DNA of 64,000 bases from assembly GCA_025352325.1 (NCBI GenBank), contig JANXTR010000021.1, positions 38,970-102,969 on the forward strand. The letters run 5' to 3'. Source of the DNA: Microbacteriaceae bacterium (lineage in GTDB: Bacteria > Actinomycetota > Actinomycetes > Actinomycetales > Microbacteriaceae). How positions within the stretch are numbered: position 1 is the first letter of the stretch; each line of letters starts with the position of its first letter. The notes beneath the pieces were generated by a model that made no database searches, was not told the DNA's origin, and saw only the letters and a program-made list of their open reading frames with translations. The position numbers and the translations under genes are program-made. Shown here piece by piece: positions 51,445 through 61,489 of the stretch.

Positions 51445-52761
51445 TCAGCTGCGCTGCGCTTCCGACTCGATCACCGCGATCTCGGTCGTCGCGGCCTCGC
51501 GATCGTCGGTGACGGTCAGGCCGAACGGCAGCCATCCCTCTCGGGGATACCGGATGCGCACGGTGTGCGAACGCGCCCACCAGATCAGGGCGACGAGCGC
51601 CGCGAGCAGCCCGCCGAAGGCGCCGACGATGAGGCCCCAGCGCGGGCCGTAGACGTTCGCGACCCAGCCGATCAGCGGGGCGCCGATGGGCGTGCCGCCC
51701 ATGAAGATCGCCATGTAGAGCGACATCACCCGACCGCGAAGTTCGGGTGGCGTGGTGGTCTGTACGTAGGCGTTCGCGTTGTTGAGCATCGTGATCGAGG
51801 TGATCCCGATCAACGGCAGCACAAGCCCGAAGGTGATGTATGTGGGCATCAGGGCCGCGGTGATCAGTGAGAATCCGAAACCGGCACCCGCGAGACCGAC
51901 CGTTCGGAAGTGCGGCTTCTCACGCCGGGCCGCCAGCAATGCCCCGATCACCGAACCGACCGCCAGCGCCGACGACAGGATGCCGAACTCGCCGGCCCCC
52001 TGGTGGAAGACGGTGCTCGCCATCGTCGACGCGAAGATCGGGAAGTTGAGGCCGAGGGTGCCCATCAGGAACACCATGATGAACAGAACGACGAGGTCCG
52101 GGCGCCCGCGCACATATCCGAAGCCAGCTCGGATCTGGCCACGACCTCCCTTGCGCGCACGCCGCATGGCGAGGTCAGACGCGTGCAGACCGGCCAGTGC
52201 CAGCATGGTCGCTGCAAACGTCGCCCCATTGATCAGGAAGACCCAGCCGGATCCGACCCCGGCGATCAGCAGACCGGCGACGGCCGGTCCGATCAGACGC
52301 GCGGTGTTGAACGAGGTCGCGTTGAGGCCGACCGCGTTGGAGAGGAAGTTGTGTGGCACGAGCGAGCCGACGAAGGTCTGTCGCACCGGCGCGTCGAACG
52401 CAGCCGCGATCCCGAGGGCCAGCGCGAAGAGGAACATCATCCAGAGCTGCAGCACCCCGGTCAGGGTCAGGATGCCGAGCCCGACACCCATGAGCCCCAT
52501 TGCCCCCTGCGTGATCATCAGCAGCTTGCGCGGGTCGATGCGATCGGCGACGAGGCCGGTGATCGGCACGAGCACGAGCTGCGGCCCGAACTGGAGCGCC
52601 ATCGTGACACCGACCGCGCCCGCGTCATTGTGGGTGAGCTCGGTGAGAACGACCCAGTCCTGGGCGGTGCGCTGCATCCAGGTGCCGATGTTCGACACCG
52701 TCGACCCGGCGAACCACAGGCGGTAGTTGTAGAAGCTCAGCGAGCGGAAGGCGCTGCTCAT
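51445..52761 (-). CDS. MFS transporter, TMR-type exporter
   Basis: 438 residues, about 12 membrane segments. The opening FRSLSFYNYRLWFAGSTVSN with GTWMQRTAQDWVVL is characteristic of the actinomycete MFS group near enterobactin exporter-like and drug-efflux proteins. Loop DRIDPRKLL (motif A) and FDAPVRQTFVGSLVP are present. The MarR gene 13 bp upstream and its operator suggest inducible efflux of a small toxic compound. Confidence 0.87.
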   Translation of the reverse strand: MSSAFRSLSFYNYRLWFAGSTVSNIGTWMQRTAQDWVVLTELTHNDAGAVGVTMALQFGPQLVLVPITGLVADRIDPRKLLMITQGAMGLMGVGLGILTLTGVLQLWMMFLFALALGIAAAFDAPVRQTFVGSLVPHNFLSNAVGLNATSFNTARLIGPAVAGLLIAGVGSGWVFLINGATFAATMLALAGLHASDLAMRRARKGGRGQIRAGFGYVRGRPDLVVLFIMVFLMGTLGLNFPIFASTMASTVFHQGAGEFGILSSALAVGSVIGALLAARREKPHFRTVGLAGAGFGFSLITAALMPTYITFGLVLPLIGITSITMLNNANAYVQTTTPPELRGRVMSLYMAIFMGGTPIGAPLIGWVANVYGPRWGLIVGAFGGLLAALVALIWWARSHTVRIRYPREGWLPFGLTVTDDREAATTEIAVIESEAQRS

Positions 52762-52774
52762 GACGGTGCCTGAT

Positions 52775-53197
52775 TCATGACTCCGAGATGCGTCGCAGCA
52801 CCGGCACCACCGCCTCGAGGGTGGCACGCTCGTCGGGCGTGAGTTCGGCGAGGCGCTGGCTGAACCACGCGGTGCGCAGGCGTCGGGTCTCGGCGATGAG
52901 GGCCTCGCCCGCCGGCGTGATGGTCACGATGACCTTGCGGGCGTCATCCGGATCGGGGGTGCGGGCCACAAGACTGGCTTCCTCGAGCGCGTTGAGGGTG
53001 CGATTCATCGAGGGCGGAGTCACCCGCTCGCGCTCGGCGAGCTGACTCGGGGTGGCCGGCGAGACCTCGACGCGGAACAGCACGCCCATCTTGGTGTCGC
53101 TCATCGTGCCGTCTGCCCGGTTGTTGCGGATGCGTCGGGCCACGCGCTGCAGCAGCATACGCAGTTCGTCGTCGTTTGCGGAGTCTCGGGTGGGCAT
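52775..53197 (-). CDS. MarR-family regulator
   Basis: 140 residues. Winged helix SQLAERERVTPPSMNRTLNA followed by LVARTPDPDDARKVIVTITPAG, the wing with its D-x-R salt bridge. Helical dimer ends. Operon with the exporter. Two dyads before its start are likely its own sites. Confidence 0.9.
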   Translation of the reverse strand: MPTRDSANDDELRMLLQRVARRIRNNRADGTMSDTKMGVLFRVEVSPATPSQLAERERVTPPSMNRTLNALEEASLVARTPDPDDARKVIVTITPAGEALIAETRRLRTAWFSQRLAELTPDERATLEAVVPVLRRISES

Positions 53198-53201
53198 GAT
53201 C

Positions 53202-53230
53202 GTTAGCCTAACTCATTAGCATGGCTAATG
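53202..53230. promoter_or_regulatory. MarR operator: two dyads
   Basis: CATTAGCATGGCTAATG (53214-53230) is a 17-bp perfect dyad with a 3-bp centre, and GTTAGCCTAAC (53202-53212) is an 11-bp perfect dyad beside it. Both share the half-site TTAGC. They lie 5-33 bp upstream of the MarR start and 60 bp from the divergent hydrolase gene, so one protein could control both. Confidence 0.7.
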
Positions 53231-53290
53231 CGTGCACCGGGATCGCGCCTGCACGCCGCGACCTAGGATGAAGCGAACAAGGAGGCTCGC

Positions 53291-54178
53291 ATGACCACGT
53301 TCTCGGCCGCGCGCGGCGATTACACGTACGTCGACGCCGAGGGCGTCACGATCCACTACTACGAGTGGCGCGCCGGCACCCCGAAGGCGATCGTGCACCT
53401 GGTGCACGGGCTCGGCGAGTACGCCACCCGCTACGAGGAGTTCGCTCAGCGACTCGTCGCCGCGGGCTACGCCGTGTATGCAGGCGACCTGCGTGGGCAT
53501 GGGCAGACCGGCGTCCAGCAGTGGGGCGGCGACCTGACGAAGCTCGGCAGGCTCGGGCCGGGTGGGGTGCGGGCGACGATCGCCGGCATCCGGCAGCTGT
53601 CGAGGATCGCGCGCAACGAGCATCCCCACCTGCCGCAGATTCTGCTCGGCCACAGTCTCGGATCGATCTTCGCGCAGATGATCCTGAACGAGGACGGTGG
53701 CGGGGGCGCGGCCGACTATGACGCGGCGGTGCTCAGCGGCACGCCGTTCCGCACCCTGCTGCACATGAACTCGGGGGCGCTCAACAAGCGGTTCCGCCAC
53801 CTCGGATCGACTGGTGCCGAGTGGTTGAGCCGCGATCCGGCCGTCGCTCCGGCGTTTGTCGCCGATCCGCTGACTTTCGACGCGCAGGCCGCGAAGCTGT
53901 TCGGCCTCGTCGACGGGATGAGGCTGCTCGGCACGCCCGTGAAGCTCGCCAAGAACATCCCGCTGCTGATCCAGATCGGCAGCGAGGATCCGCTCGGCGG
54001 TCCCAAGAGCGTCCGACTGCTGGCAGCCGCCTACCGCGCGAAGGGCAGGCTGACGGATGTCACGGTCGACATCTACGAGGGCGCCCGGCACGAGGTCTAC
54101 AACGAGACCAATCGCGTCGAGGTTGTGAAGGACCTCACCGATTGGCTCGACCAGCATGTGGGAGCACCGCGCAAATAG
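53291..54178 (+). CDS. Alpha/beta hydrolase, monoacylglycerol lipase-like
   Basis: 295 residues. HLVHGLGEYATRYEEFA (oxyanion region H-G), nucleophile Ser122 in LLGHSLGSIFAQM, and the Asp/His end in GSEDPLGGPKSV and EGARHEVYNE. This is the serine hydrolase 4 (Hydrolase_4) lipase group. No signal peptide. It starts near the MarR dyad and is divergent from the exporter operon. Confidence 0.87.
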   Translation: MTTFSAARGDYTYVDAEGVTIHYYEWRAGTPKAIVHLVHGLGEYATRYEEFAQRLVAAGYAVYAGDLRGHGQTGVQQWGGDLTKLGRLGPGGVRATIAGIRQLSRIARNEHPHLPQILLGHSLGSIFAQMILNEDGGGGAADYDAAVLSGTPFRTLLHMNSGALNKRFRHLGSTGAEWLSRDPAVAPAFVADPLTFDAQAAKLFGLVDGMRLLGTPVKLAKNIPLLIQIGSEDPLGGPKSVRLLAAAYRAKGRLTDVTVDIYEGARHEVYNETNRVEVVKDLTDWLDQHVGAPRK

Positions 54179-54188
54179 GCTGAGCCGC

Positions 54189-55238
54189 ATGCACGGTGAG
54201 TTTAAGGTCCCGGGCGGCAAGCTCGTCGTCGTCGATCTCGAGGTGGTCGGCGGACGGATCAGCGGATTCCGCCTGGCCGGCGACTTCTTCCTCGAGCCGG
54301 ACGAGGCGCTGGCCGCGATCGACGCCGCCATCAACGGCCTGCCCGCGGACGCCGAGGCCAAGGTCTACGCGGCCGCCGTTAACGCCGCGCTTCCCGAGGG
54401 CTCCACGCTGCTCGGCTTCTCGCCCGAGTCGATCGCGACCGCCCTGCGCCGTGCGCTGAAGAAGGCCACCGCCTGGAGCGACTACGAGTGGCAGCTGGTG
54501 CATCCCGGGCCGCTCAGCCCCCGCATGCATCTCGCCCTCGACCAGGTGCTCGCCGAGGAGGTCGGCGCCGGGCGTCGCAAGCCCACCCTCCGTATCTGGG
54601 AGTGGAACGAGCCGGCCGTCGTCATCGGCAGCTTCCAGTCGGTGAAGAACGAGGTCGACCCCGAGAATGCGGCCAAATACGGCTTCGATGTCGTGCGTCG
54701 CATCAGCGGCGGCGGCGCGATGTTCATGGATGCCGGCGCGGTCGTCACCTATTCGCTCTACGCGCCCGGCGAGCTGGTGCAGGGGATGAGCTTCGCCGAC
54801 AGCTACGCCTTCTTCGACGAGTGGGTGATCGTCGCGCTCAAGAGCCTCGGGATCGAGGCGAGCTACCAGCCGCTCAATGACATCACGAGCCCCACCGGCA
54901 AGATCGGCGGTGCTGCGCAGAAGCGCCTTGGCAATGGCGGAGTGCTCCACCACGTCACCATGAGCTACGACATGGATGGCGACAAGATGGTGCAGGTGCT
55001 CCGGATCGGTCGCGAGAAGATGAGCGACAAGGGCACCACGAGCGCGAACAAGCGCGTCGATCCACTTCGCAGCCAGACCGGGCTCACCCGCGCCGAGATC
55101 ATCGACCGCATGATCGCGACCTTCCGCGGTCTGCACGGGCTCCAGGATGACGAAATTACGCCGGCCGAGTACGCGGCGGCCGAGCAGCTGGTCGCCGAGA
55201 AGTTTGGCACCGAGGAGTGGCTGTACCGCGTTCCCTGA
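54189..55238 (+). CDS. Lipoate-protein ligase-like protein with the accessory domain at the N-terminus
   Basis: 349 residues. Residues 1-85 (GEFKVPGGKLVVVDLEVVGG, GFRLAGDFFLEPDEALAAI) match the accessory domain that E. coli LplA has at its C-terminus. Residues 100-349 are the biotin/lipoate ligase fold: RRISGGGAMFMDAGAVVTY and catalytic-lysine motif SPTGKIGGAAQKR (Lys238). It attaches lipoate or octanoate to E2/GcvH proteins using ATP. GAG(TCC)-type start uncertainty is small; ATG at 54189 follows AGGCTGAG. Confidence 0.87.
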   Translation: MHGEFKVPGGKLVVVDLEVVGGRISGFRLAGDFFLEPDEALAAIDAAINGLPADAEAKVYAAAVNAALPEGSTLLGFSPESIATALRRALKKATAWSDYEWQLVHPGPLSPRMHLALDQVLAEEVGAGRRKPTLRIWEWNEPAVVIGSFQSVKNEVDPENAAKYGFDVVRRISGGGAMFMDAGAVVTYSLYAPGELVQGMSFADSYAFFDEWVIVALKSLGIEASYQPLNDITSPTGKIGGAAQKRLGNGGVLHHVTMSYDMDGDKMVQVLRIGREKMSDKGTTSANKRVDPLRSQTGLTRAEIIDRMIATFRGLHGLQDDEITPAEYAAAEQLVAEKFGTEEWLYRVP

Positions 55239-55419
55239 CCGCGGAGCGGAGTCGGCTGCGGCCAACTGCGGATCAGACGCGCGTCTAGCGCTGCTGGGGC
55301 CCGGTCGTCCGATTCTCCGCGCGGAGCCGCAGCGGAGCATGCAGAGCCGCGGCTAGCGGAGTCGGAGCTCGTTGACGCTAGCCGTCTGGGCGGATGCTTC
55401 GGCGCGGACTGCTCAGCGG

Positions 55420-56427
55420 CTATGCGCTGGTGCGCTCCACGATCGTGGTCGGCAGCATCGTGATCGCGGGAACCTGCTCGCCGTCGATGATCCGCAGCAG
55501 CACGGAGGCCATCCGCATCCCCACCTCGACGCTCGGCTGTGCGACGGTGGTCAGCGGTGGCACGGCGCTCGCCGCGAAGTAGTCGTCGTCGAAGGTGACC
55601 AGGCCGAGGTCGCCTGGCACGTTGAGACCGGCCTCGCGCAGCACGGTCAGGGCGCCGGATGCCATCTGTGCGCTCGCCGCGAAGACCCCGTCGATCGGGA
55701 CGCCGCGGTCCAGAAGCCGCCGCATCGCCGCAGCACCCGACGCCGGGGTGAAGTCGCCGTGCTCGACGAGCGAGGTGTCGAGCCCGGCGTCCGACACGGC
55801 CTCGCGCCACCCCAGCAGCCGGTCGATCCCCGCCGACATGTTCAGCGGGCCGGCGATGGTGGCCACCTTCCGGCGTCCGTGCGCGAGCAGGTGCTCGGTG
55901 ATCGCTCGAGCGGCCTCGACGTTGTCGACGTCCACGTACGACGCCACCGTCCCCTCGGGACTGACCGGGCGTCCGCCGAAAACGACCGGGATCGAGTGGG
56001 CCAGCAGCAGGTAGCTGCGGTCGTCGCTGTGGTGCGACAGGATGATTGCCCCGTCGACGTTGCCCGCCTGCAGGTAGCGCCGCGTCTTCTCGGCGTCGAG
56101 CTCCGGTGCGATCAGCAGACTCAGCGTGTACTCGGTGCTTGACAGATGCATCGCAACGCCCTGGATGACCGTGGCGAAGTAGGGGTCGGCGAAGAACTTG
56201 GCGGTGTTCTCGGGGATCACCAGCGCGATCGAGAACGTGCGCCGACTCGCCAGGATGCGTGCCGCACGGTTCGGCACGTAGCCGAGTTTGTCGATCGCGG
56301 CCGTGACCGCGGCGACCGCCTCTGGCGTGACCTGAGGCGAGTCGTTGACGACCCGGCTTACCGTGGATCGCGAGACCCCGGCCTCGGTCGCTACCATCTC
56401 CAGCGTGGGTTGGCCAGGGAGTCCCAT
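55420..56427 (-). CDS. LacI-family regulator, CebR-like
   Basis: 335 residues. TLEMVATEAGVSRSTVSRVVND helix-turn-helix in parts, hinge VPNRAARILASRRTFS, effector domain (IALVIPENTAKFFADPYFAT, GVFAASAQMASGAL, LGLVTFDDDYFAASA). 2 bp after the beta-glucosidase gene. The operon carries perfect TGGGAGCGCTCCCA sites, the operator of Streptomyces CebR, so this protein probably binds them and releases on cellobiose-like sugars. Upstream of it toward lplA (55239-55419) no gene is seen, only a short AGACGCGCGTCT palindrome. Confidence 0.88.
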   Translation of the reverse strand: MGLPGQPTLEMVATEAGVSRSTVSRVVNDSPQVTPEAVAAVTAAIDKLGYVPNRAARILASRRTFSIALVIPENTAKFFADPYFATVIQGVAMHLSSTEYTLSLLIAPELDAEKTRRYLQAGNVDGAIILSHHSDDRSYLLLAHSIPVVFGGRPVSPEGTVASYVDVDNVEAARAITEHLLAHGRRKVATIAGPLNMSAGIDRLLGWREAVSDAGLDTSLVEHGDFTPASGAAAMRRLLDRGVPIDGVFAASAQMASGALTVLREAGLNVPGDLGLVTFDDDYFAASAVPPLTTVAQPSVEVGMRMASVLLRIIDGEQVPAITMLPTTIVERTSA

Positions 56428-56429
56428 CG

Positions 56430-57892
<1,463 letters not shown>

Positions 57893-57896
<4 letters not shown>

Positions 57897-58804
57897 CCCT
57901 TGACGGCTCCTTGCATGATTCCGGCGACCAGCTGGCGCCCGGCGACGATGAATAGTAGCAACAGGGGCAGCGTGGCGAGCAGAACACCGGCCAGAACCAG
58001 CGAGTAGTCGACGAAGTAGTTCGCCTGCAGTTGCGAGAGCGCGACCGGCAGAGTCGGGTTGCTCGGGTCGAGGACGATGAACGGCCAGAAGAAGTTCGTC
58101 CAGGTCGCGATGAACGTGAACAGGCCGAGCATGGCGGCGGCGGGACGCGCGGCGGGGAAGCCGATGTACCAGAACGTTTTGAACATATTGGCGCCGTCGA
58201 CGCGGGCCGCCTCGATGAGCTCGTCGGGGAGCGCGGTGCTGAGGTACTGCGTCATCCAGAACACCCCGAAAGCGGTCACCAGGCCGGGCACGATGACCGC
58301 GCCAAGGGTGCCGGTCCAGCCGAGCTGCGACATCACGATGAACAGGGGCACCACACCGAGTTGCGTCGGCACCGCCGTGGTGGCGATGACGAAGATGAAC
58401 AGACTCTGCTTGCCGCGGAAGCGCAGCTTCGCGAAGGAGTAACCGGCTAGCGTCGAGAAGAAGACGACGGAGGCCGACACCACGGTCGAGACGATCAGAC
58501 TATTCAGCACGGCCTTGAAGAACGACACCCGGTCGTTGCTGACCACCTTGATCGCATTCTCGAGGAAGTTGCCGCCCGGCCACCAGGGCAGGTTGACGTC
58601 GTTAAGGCTCGAGGAGTCGCCGCTCGCGATCAGGAACGCCCAGTACAGCGGAAGGATCGCGCCGAGCAGCGCGGCGACGAGCAGGCCGTAGCCCAGAAAT
58701 CCGGGCCGCATGCCGGCTGCCGCACCCCCGCGTCCCGGTCGGCGCCTGGCCGCTTTCGCCGGGCGGCCGCTGATTGCGGCGGGGCTCAGGATCGGCGCCG
58801 TCAT
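57893..58804 (-). CDS. ABC sugar permease, beta-glucoside operon (second)
   Basis: 303 residues from the ATG of MTAPILSPAAISG. Six membrane segments; EAA loop EAARVDGANMFKTFWYIGFP. MalG/CebG-type. Basic Arg-rich leader (about 30 residues) before the first segment. Coupled to both neighbours by ATGA overlaps. No ATPase gene in the operon. Confidence 0.9.
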
Positions 58805-59784
58805 GACGTCCTCCGGTTCTCGTTGTTGGAGATGCGTCTCGTGACGGCCAGGTTGATCAGTCCGATGAGCACGATCAGCAGGAATAGCAGCCAGGCGACG
58901 GCCGCGGCCCGGCCGAAGGAGCCGTCCTGGAACCAGCCCACGTTGTGCAGGTAGACGGTGAGGGTCAGCCACTGCTGGTTTGAGCCGCCGGCCAGGCCGC
59001 CGGTGTCGTAGAGCTGCGGCTCATCGAAGATCTGCAGGCCGCCGATCGTGGCGGTGATGATCACGAAGATCAGCGTCGGCCGCAGCTGAGGGATCGTGAT
59101 CGAGAAGAAGCGACGGAATCGTCCGGCACCGTCGATGCTGGCCTGCTCGTAGAGGTCGCGCGGGATGGCCTGCATGCCAGCGAGCAGGATCAGCGCGTTG
59201 TAGCCGGTCCAGCGGAAGTTGACCATTGTGGCGATCGCGATCTGCGCGGGGATCGTGTCTGTGTGCCAGTGGATCGGCGCGATGCCGATGAACGAGAGCA
59301 GGTGGTTGACGAGGCCGTAGTCGTCACTGAACAGCTTGCTGAAGATCAGGGCGACCGCGACCGGCATGACGATGTACGGGAGCAGCACGCCCATCCGCCA
59401 GAAGGTCTTGGCCTTGAGGTTCGAGTCGAGCACCGCGGCGATCGCCAGGGCGACGACGATCTGGGGCACCGCCGAGAGCAAGAAGATCGTCAGGGTGTTA
59501 CGGAGTGCGATCCAAAATTGCCGCTGCTGGAAGACCCAGACGAAGTTGTCGAAGCCGACGAAGGTGCCGGTGTGCAGGATCGGGTCGAACTTCAGCAGGG
59601 CGATGTAGCCCGTGTAGACGAGCGGGAAGAGCCCCACCAGCGCGAACAGGATGAAGAACGGCGAGATGTAGAGGTACGGCGAGAGCTTCAGGTCCCAGCG
59701 CGAGAGGCGGCTGCTGAACGCGATCCGCCGGGGGCTTCGCTCGGATGCCGCGGCAGGCGCCGTGGGCAGGCTCGAGGTCGTCAT
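58801..59784 (-). CDS. ABC sugar permease, beta-glucoside operon (first)
   Basis: 327 residues. MalF/CebF-type with LSPYLYISPFFILFALVGL, EQASIDGAGRFRRFFSITIP as the EAA loop (EQAS instead of EAA), and six membrane segments. Follows the binding-protein gene across a hairpin. Confidence 0.9.
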   Translation of the reverse strand: MTTSSLPTAPAAASERSPRRIAFSSRLSRWDLKLSPYLYISPFFILFALVGLFPLVYTGYIALLKFDPILHTGTFVGFDNFVWVFQQRQFWIALRNTLTIFLLSAVPQIVVALAIAAVLDSNLKAKTFWRMGVLLPYIVMPVAVALIFSKLFSDDYGLVNHLLSFIGIAPIHWHTDTIPAQIAIATMVNFRWTGYNALILLAGMQAIPRDLYEQASIDGAGRFRRFFSITIPQLRPTLIFVIITATIGGLQIFDEPQLYDTGGLAGGSNQQWLTLTVYLHNVGWFQDGSFGRAAAVAWLLFLLIVLIGLINLAVTRRISNNENRRTS

Positions 59785-59817
59785 GGTTCCGATCCAGGGG
59801 TCGAGTCGAGGGGGAGG

Positions 59818-59852
59818 AGGGTCGGACCGCCCGAGTTGGACGGCCCGACCCT
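59818..59852 (-). terminator. Intercistronic hairpin, beta-glucoside operon
   Basis: AGGGTCGG (59818-59825) pairs with CCGACCCT (59845-59852); a further CCG/CGG pair forms inside a mismatch. It lies between the binding-protein stop (59872) and the permease start (59784), the same position as in the fucose cluster importer. Confidence 0.55.
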
Positions 59853-59871
59853 GTGGGTCATGCCTCGCTGA

Positions 59872-61152
59872 CTAGCTCAGCGCCTTGATGTCGGAGACCA
59901 CCTGGGTCCACGAGTCTGCGGCGCTCTGCTGGCCCTGCTCGACGCGGGTCAGGCCGTTTTGAACGGCGCCCATGATCGCTCCGTACTTGATGCCCTTGAA
60001 CGGGATCACGCCGGTGTCGGCGAATGCTTTCGCGCGGTCGGTGAACAGCGTGCCGATCGGCGCGTTGCTGAAGAACGCGTTGGTCGCGCCCGTGAGTGCG
60101 CTGCTCTTGTACGCGGCGAGCTGGCTCGGGAAGTTGCCCGCGGTCTTGAATGCCGAGATTTGCTGATCCGGAGCGGTCAGCCAGTCGACGAAGGCCTTCG
60201 CCTCAGCGGCGTGCTTGCCCTGGGTCGGGACGAGAAGGTACGAACCGCCCCAGTTGCCGCCGCCGTTCGGGAATGCGTTGGCGATGTTCCAGTCGGTGAC
60301 CTTGGGGCTGTCGCCCTGGATGACACCCATCATCCACGGCGGGCACAGCATGGTCGCGAACTTGCCGCCGGCCATTCCGCCTGCCCAGTCATCCGTCCAC
60401 TCCTGAAGGTGCGCAGACTGCGTCGCGCTGGCCGCGAGCACGGAGTCGAATGCAGATTTCACGTCGGGGTTGGTGGTGGCGACGGTGGTGCCGTCATCCT
60501 TCTCGAAGAAGTTCTTGTACTGGTTGGCGAGACCCTGGAAGGTCGCCCCCGCCGAGTCGAACCAGGCAGCGCCGGTCTTCGCGGCCTCGAACTGCGCACC
60601 GACCTTGTAGTAGTTGCTCCAGTCGCCGGTCAGCAGCTTAGAGACGGCGGCGGGGTCACTCGGCAGTCCGGCGGCCTTGAACAGGTCGGCGCGGTAGCAG
60701 ATGGCTTCCGGTCCGACGTCGGTACCGAGGCCGATGAGCTTCGTGCCCGCCGTGCCGCCCGCGGTCTTGTACGCGGCGTAGCGGCCCTTGTTGTCGGCCG
60801 ATGCCAGGTCGGTGAACAGCTGCGGGTACTGACGCACCTTCGGCATCCAGTCGCCGTCGACGGCCTCGATGTCCGAGAGGCCGTTGCCGGCGGCCAGCTT
60901 GGTGAAGAGGTTGGTCTGAGCGTCGTCGGAGGTCTTGGCGACCTTCTGCACGATGGTGATGTTCGGGTGGGCCTTGTGGTAGCTGGCCAGCAGGGCATCG
61001 GTGTAGCCGAAGTTGTTGAAGGTGGCAAGTGTCAGGGTGACCTTTTGGTCTCCCGACGAGGATCCGCCGGCCGAGCAGCCGGTGGCGATGAGGGCGATGG
61101 TGGCGGCCGTCGCGAGGACGGCTCCAACCCGGGTACGACGTGAGAGATTCAC
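59872..61152 (-). CDS. ABC sugar solute-binding lipoprotein, CebE-like
   Basis: 426 residues from GTG preceded by AAGGAG. Signal MNLSRRTRVGAVLATAATIA then IATGC, lipid cysteine at 26. Family 1 binding fold (TFNNFGYTDALLASYHKAHP, EAVDGDWMPKVRQYP, MLCPPWMMGVIQG, GGSYLLVPTQGKHAAEAKAFV). First gene of the operon. By operator type and the GH1 enzyme the ligand is cellobiose or another beta-glucoside. Confidence 0.9.
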   Translation of the reverse strand: MNLSRRTRVGAVLATAATIALIATGCSAGGSSSGDQKVTLTLATFNNFGYTDALLASYHKAHPNITIVQKVAKTSDDAQTNLFTKLAAGNGLSDIEAVDGDWMPKVRQYPQLFTDLASADNKGRYAAYKTAGGTAGTKLIGLGTDVGPEAICYRADLFKAAGLPSDPAAVSKLLTGDWSNYYKVGAQFEAAKTGAAWFDSAGATFQGLANQYKNFFEKDDGTTVATTNPDVKSAFDSVLAASATQSAHLQEWTDDWAGGMAGGKFATMLCPPWMMGVIQGDSPKVTDWNIANAFPNGGGNWGGSYLLVPTQGKHAAEAKAFVDWLTAPDQQISAFKTAGNFPSQLAAYKSSALTGATNAFFSNAPIGTLFTDRAKAFADTGVIPFKGIKYGAIMGAVQNGLTRVEQGQQSAADSWTQVVSDIKALS

Positions 61153-61187
61153 TGTTCACTCCTTTGTGCGTGGATGGGGGCGAGCCA

Positions 61188-61226
61188 TGGGAGCGCTCCC
61201 ATCCAGAAGTCATGGGAGCGCTCCCA
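61188..61226. promoter_or_regulatory. Two perfect CebR-type operators
   Basis: TGGGAGCGCTCCCA occurs at 61188-61201 and again at 61213-61226, each flanked by AT on both sides (ATGGGAGCGCTCCCAT), centres 25 bp apart. The 14-mer is the known CebR operator of Streptomyces cellulose-utilisation genes. The pair lies just downstream of the promoter at 61240 and upstream of the binding-protein start. Confidence 0.88.
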
Positions 61227-61239
61227 TGGAACCGGGACC

Positions 61240-61269
61240 ACGATAAGCACCTGCGATGCTTTCTGTCAA
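61240..61269 (-). promoter_or_regulatory. Promoter of the beta-glucoside operon
   Basis: Minus strand: -35 TTGACA (61264-61269), 18-bp spacer, -10 TATCGT (61240-61245). Transcription should start near 61233, immediately before the first CebR-type operator, so a bound repressor would block entry. The remaining 220 bp to the VanY gene (61270-61489) hold no gene I can support; a TTGACA at 61371 has no good -10. Confidence 0.65.
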
Positions 61270-61489
61270 CAACGAGAATGGAGCCTCACCGGAATCCTTG
61301 GTGGGGTGCCGGTTCGGCGACGGCCAGAATGACGCCGGCGGCGTCCCACCAATCGATGCACAGATCTCGGTTGACACTCGTGCAAGGCAGTTCGCAGGAA
61401 GCGCAGCACGATGGCCACCGCGATGATGCCGAGCGGAACAGCCCGGCAGGCTCGCAGGCTCGCAAGTGATCCACTCGTATGCTGGACTG

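Noticed and set aside
55275..55286. Palindrome AGACGCGCGTCT as operator or terminator
   Set aside because: Short, G+C-driven symmetry between convergent genes with no promoter nearby and no second copy.
61371..61376. TTGACA as -35 of the VanY gene
   Set aside because: No recognisable -10 at 16-18 bp.
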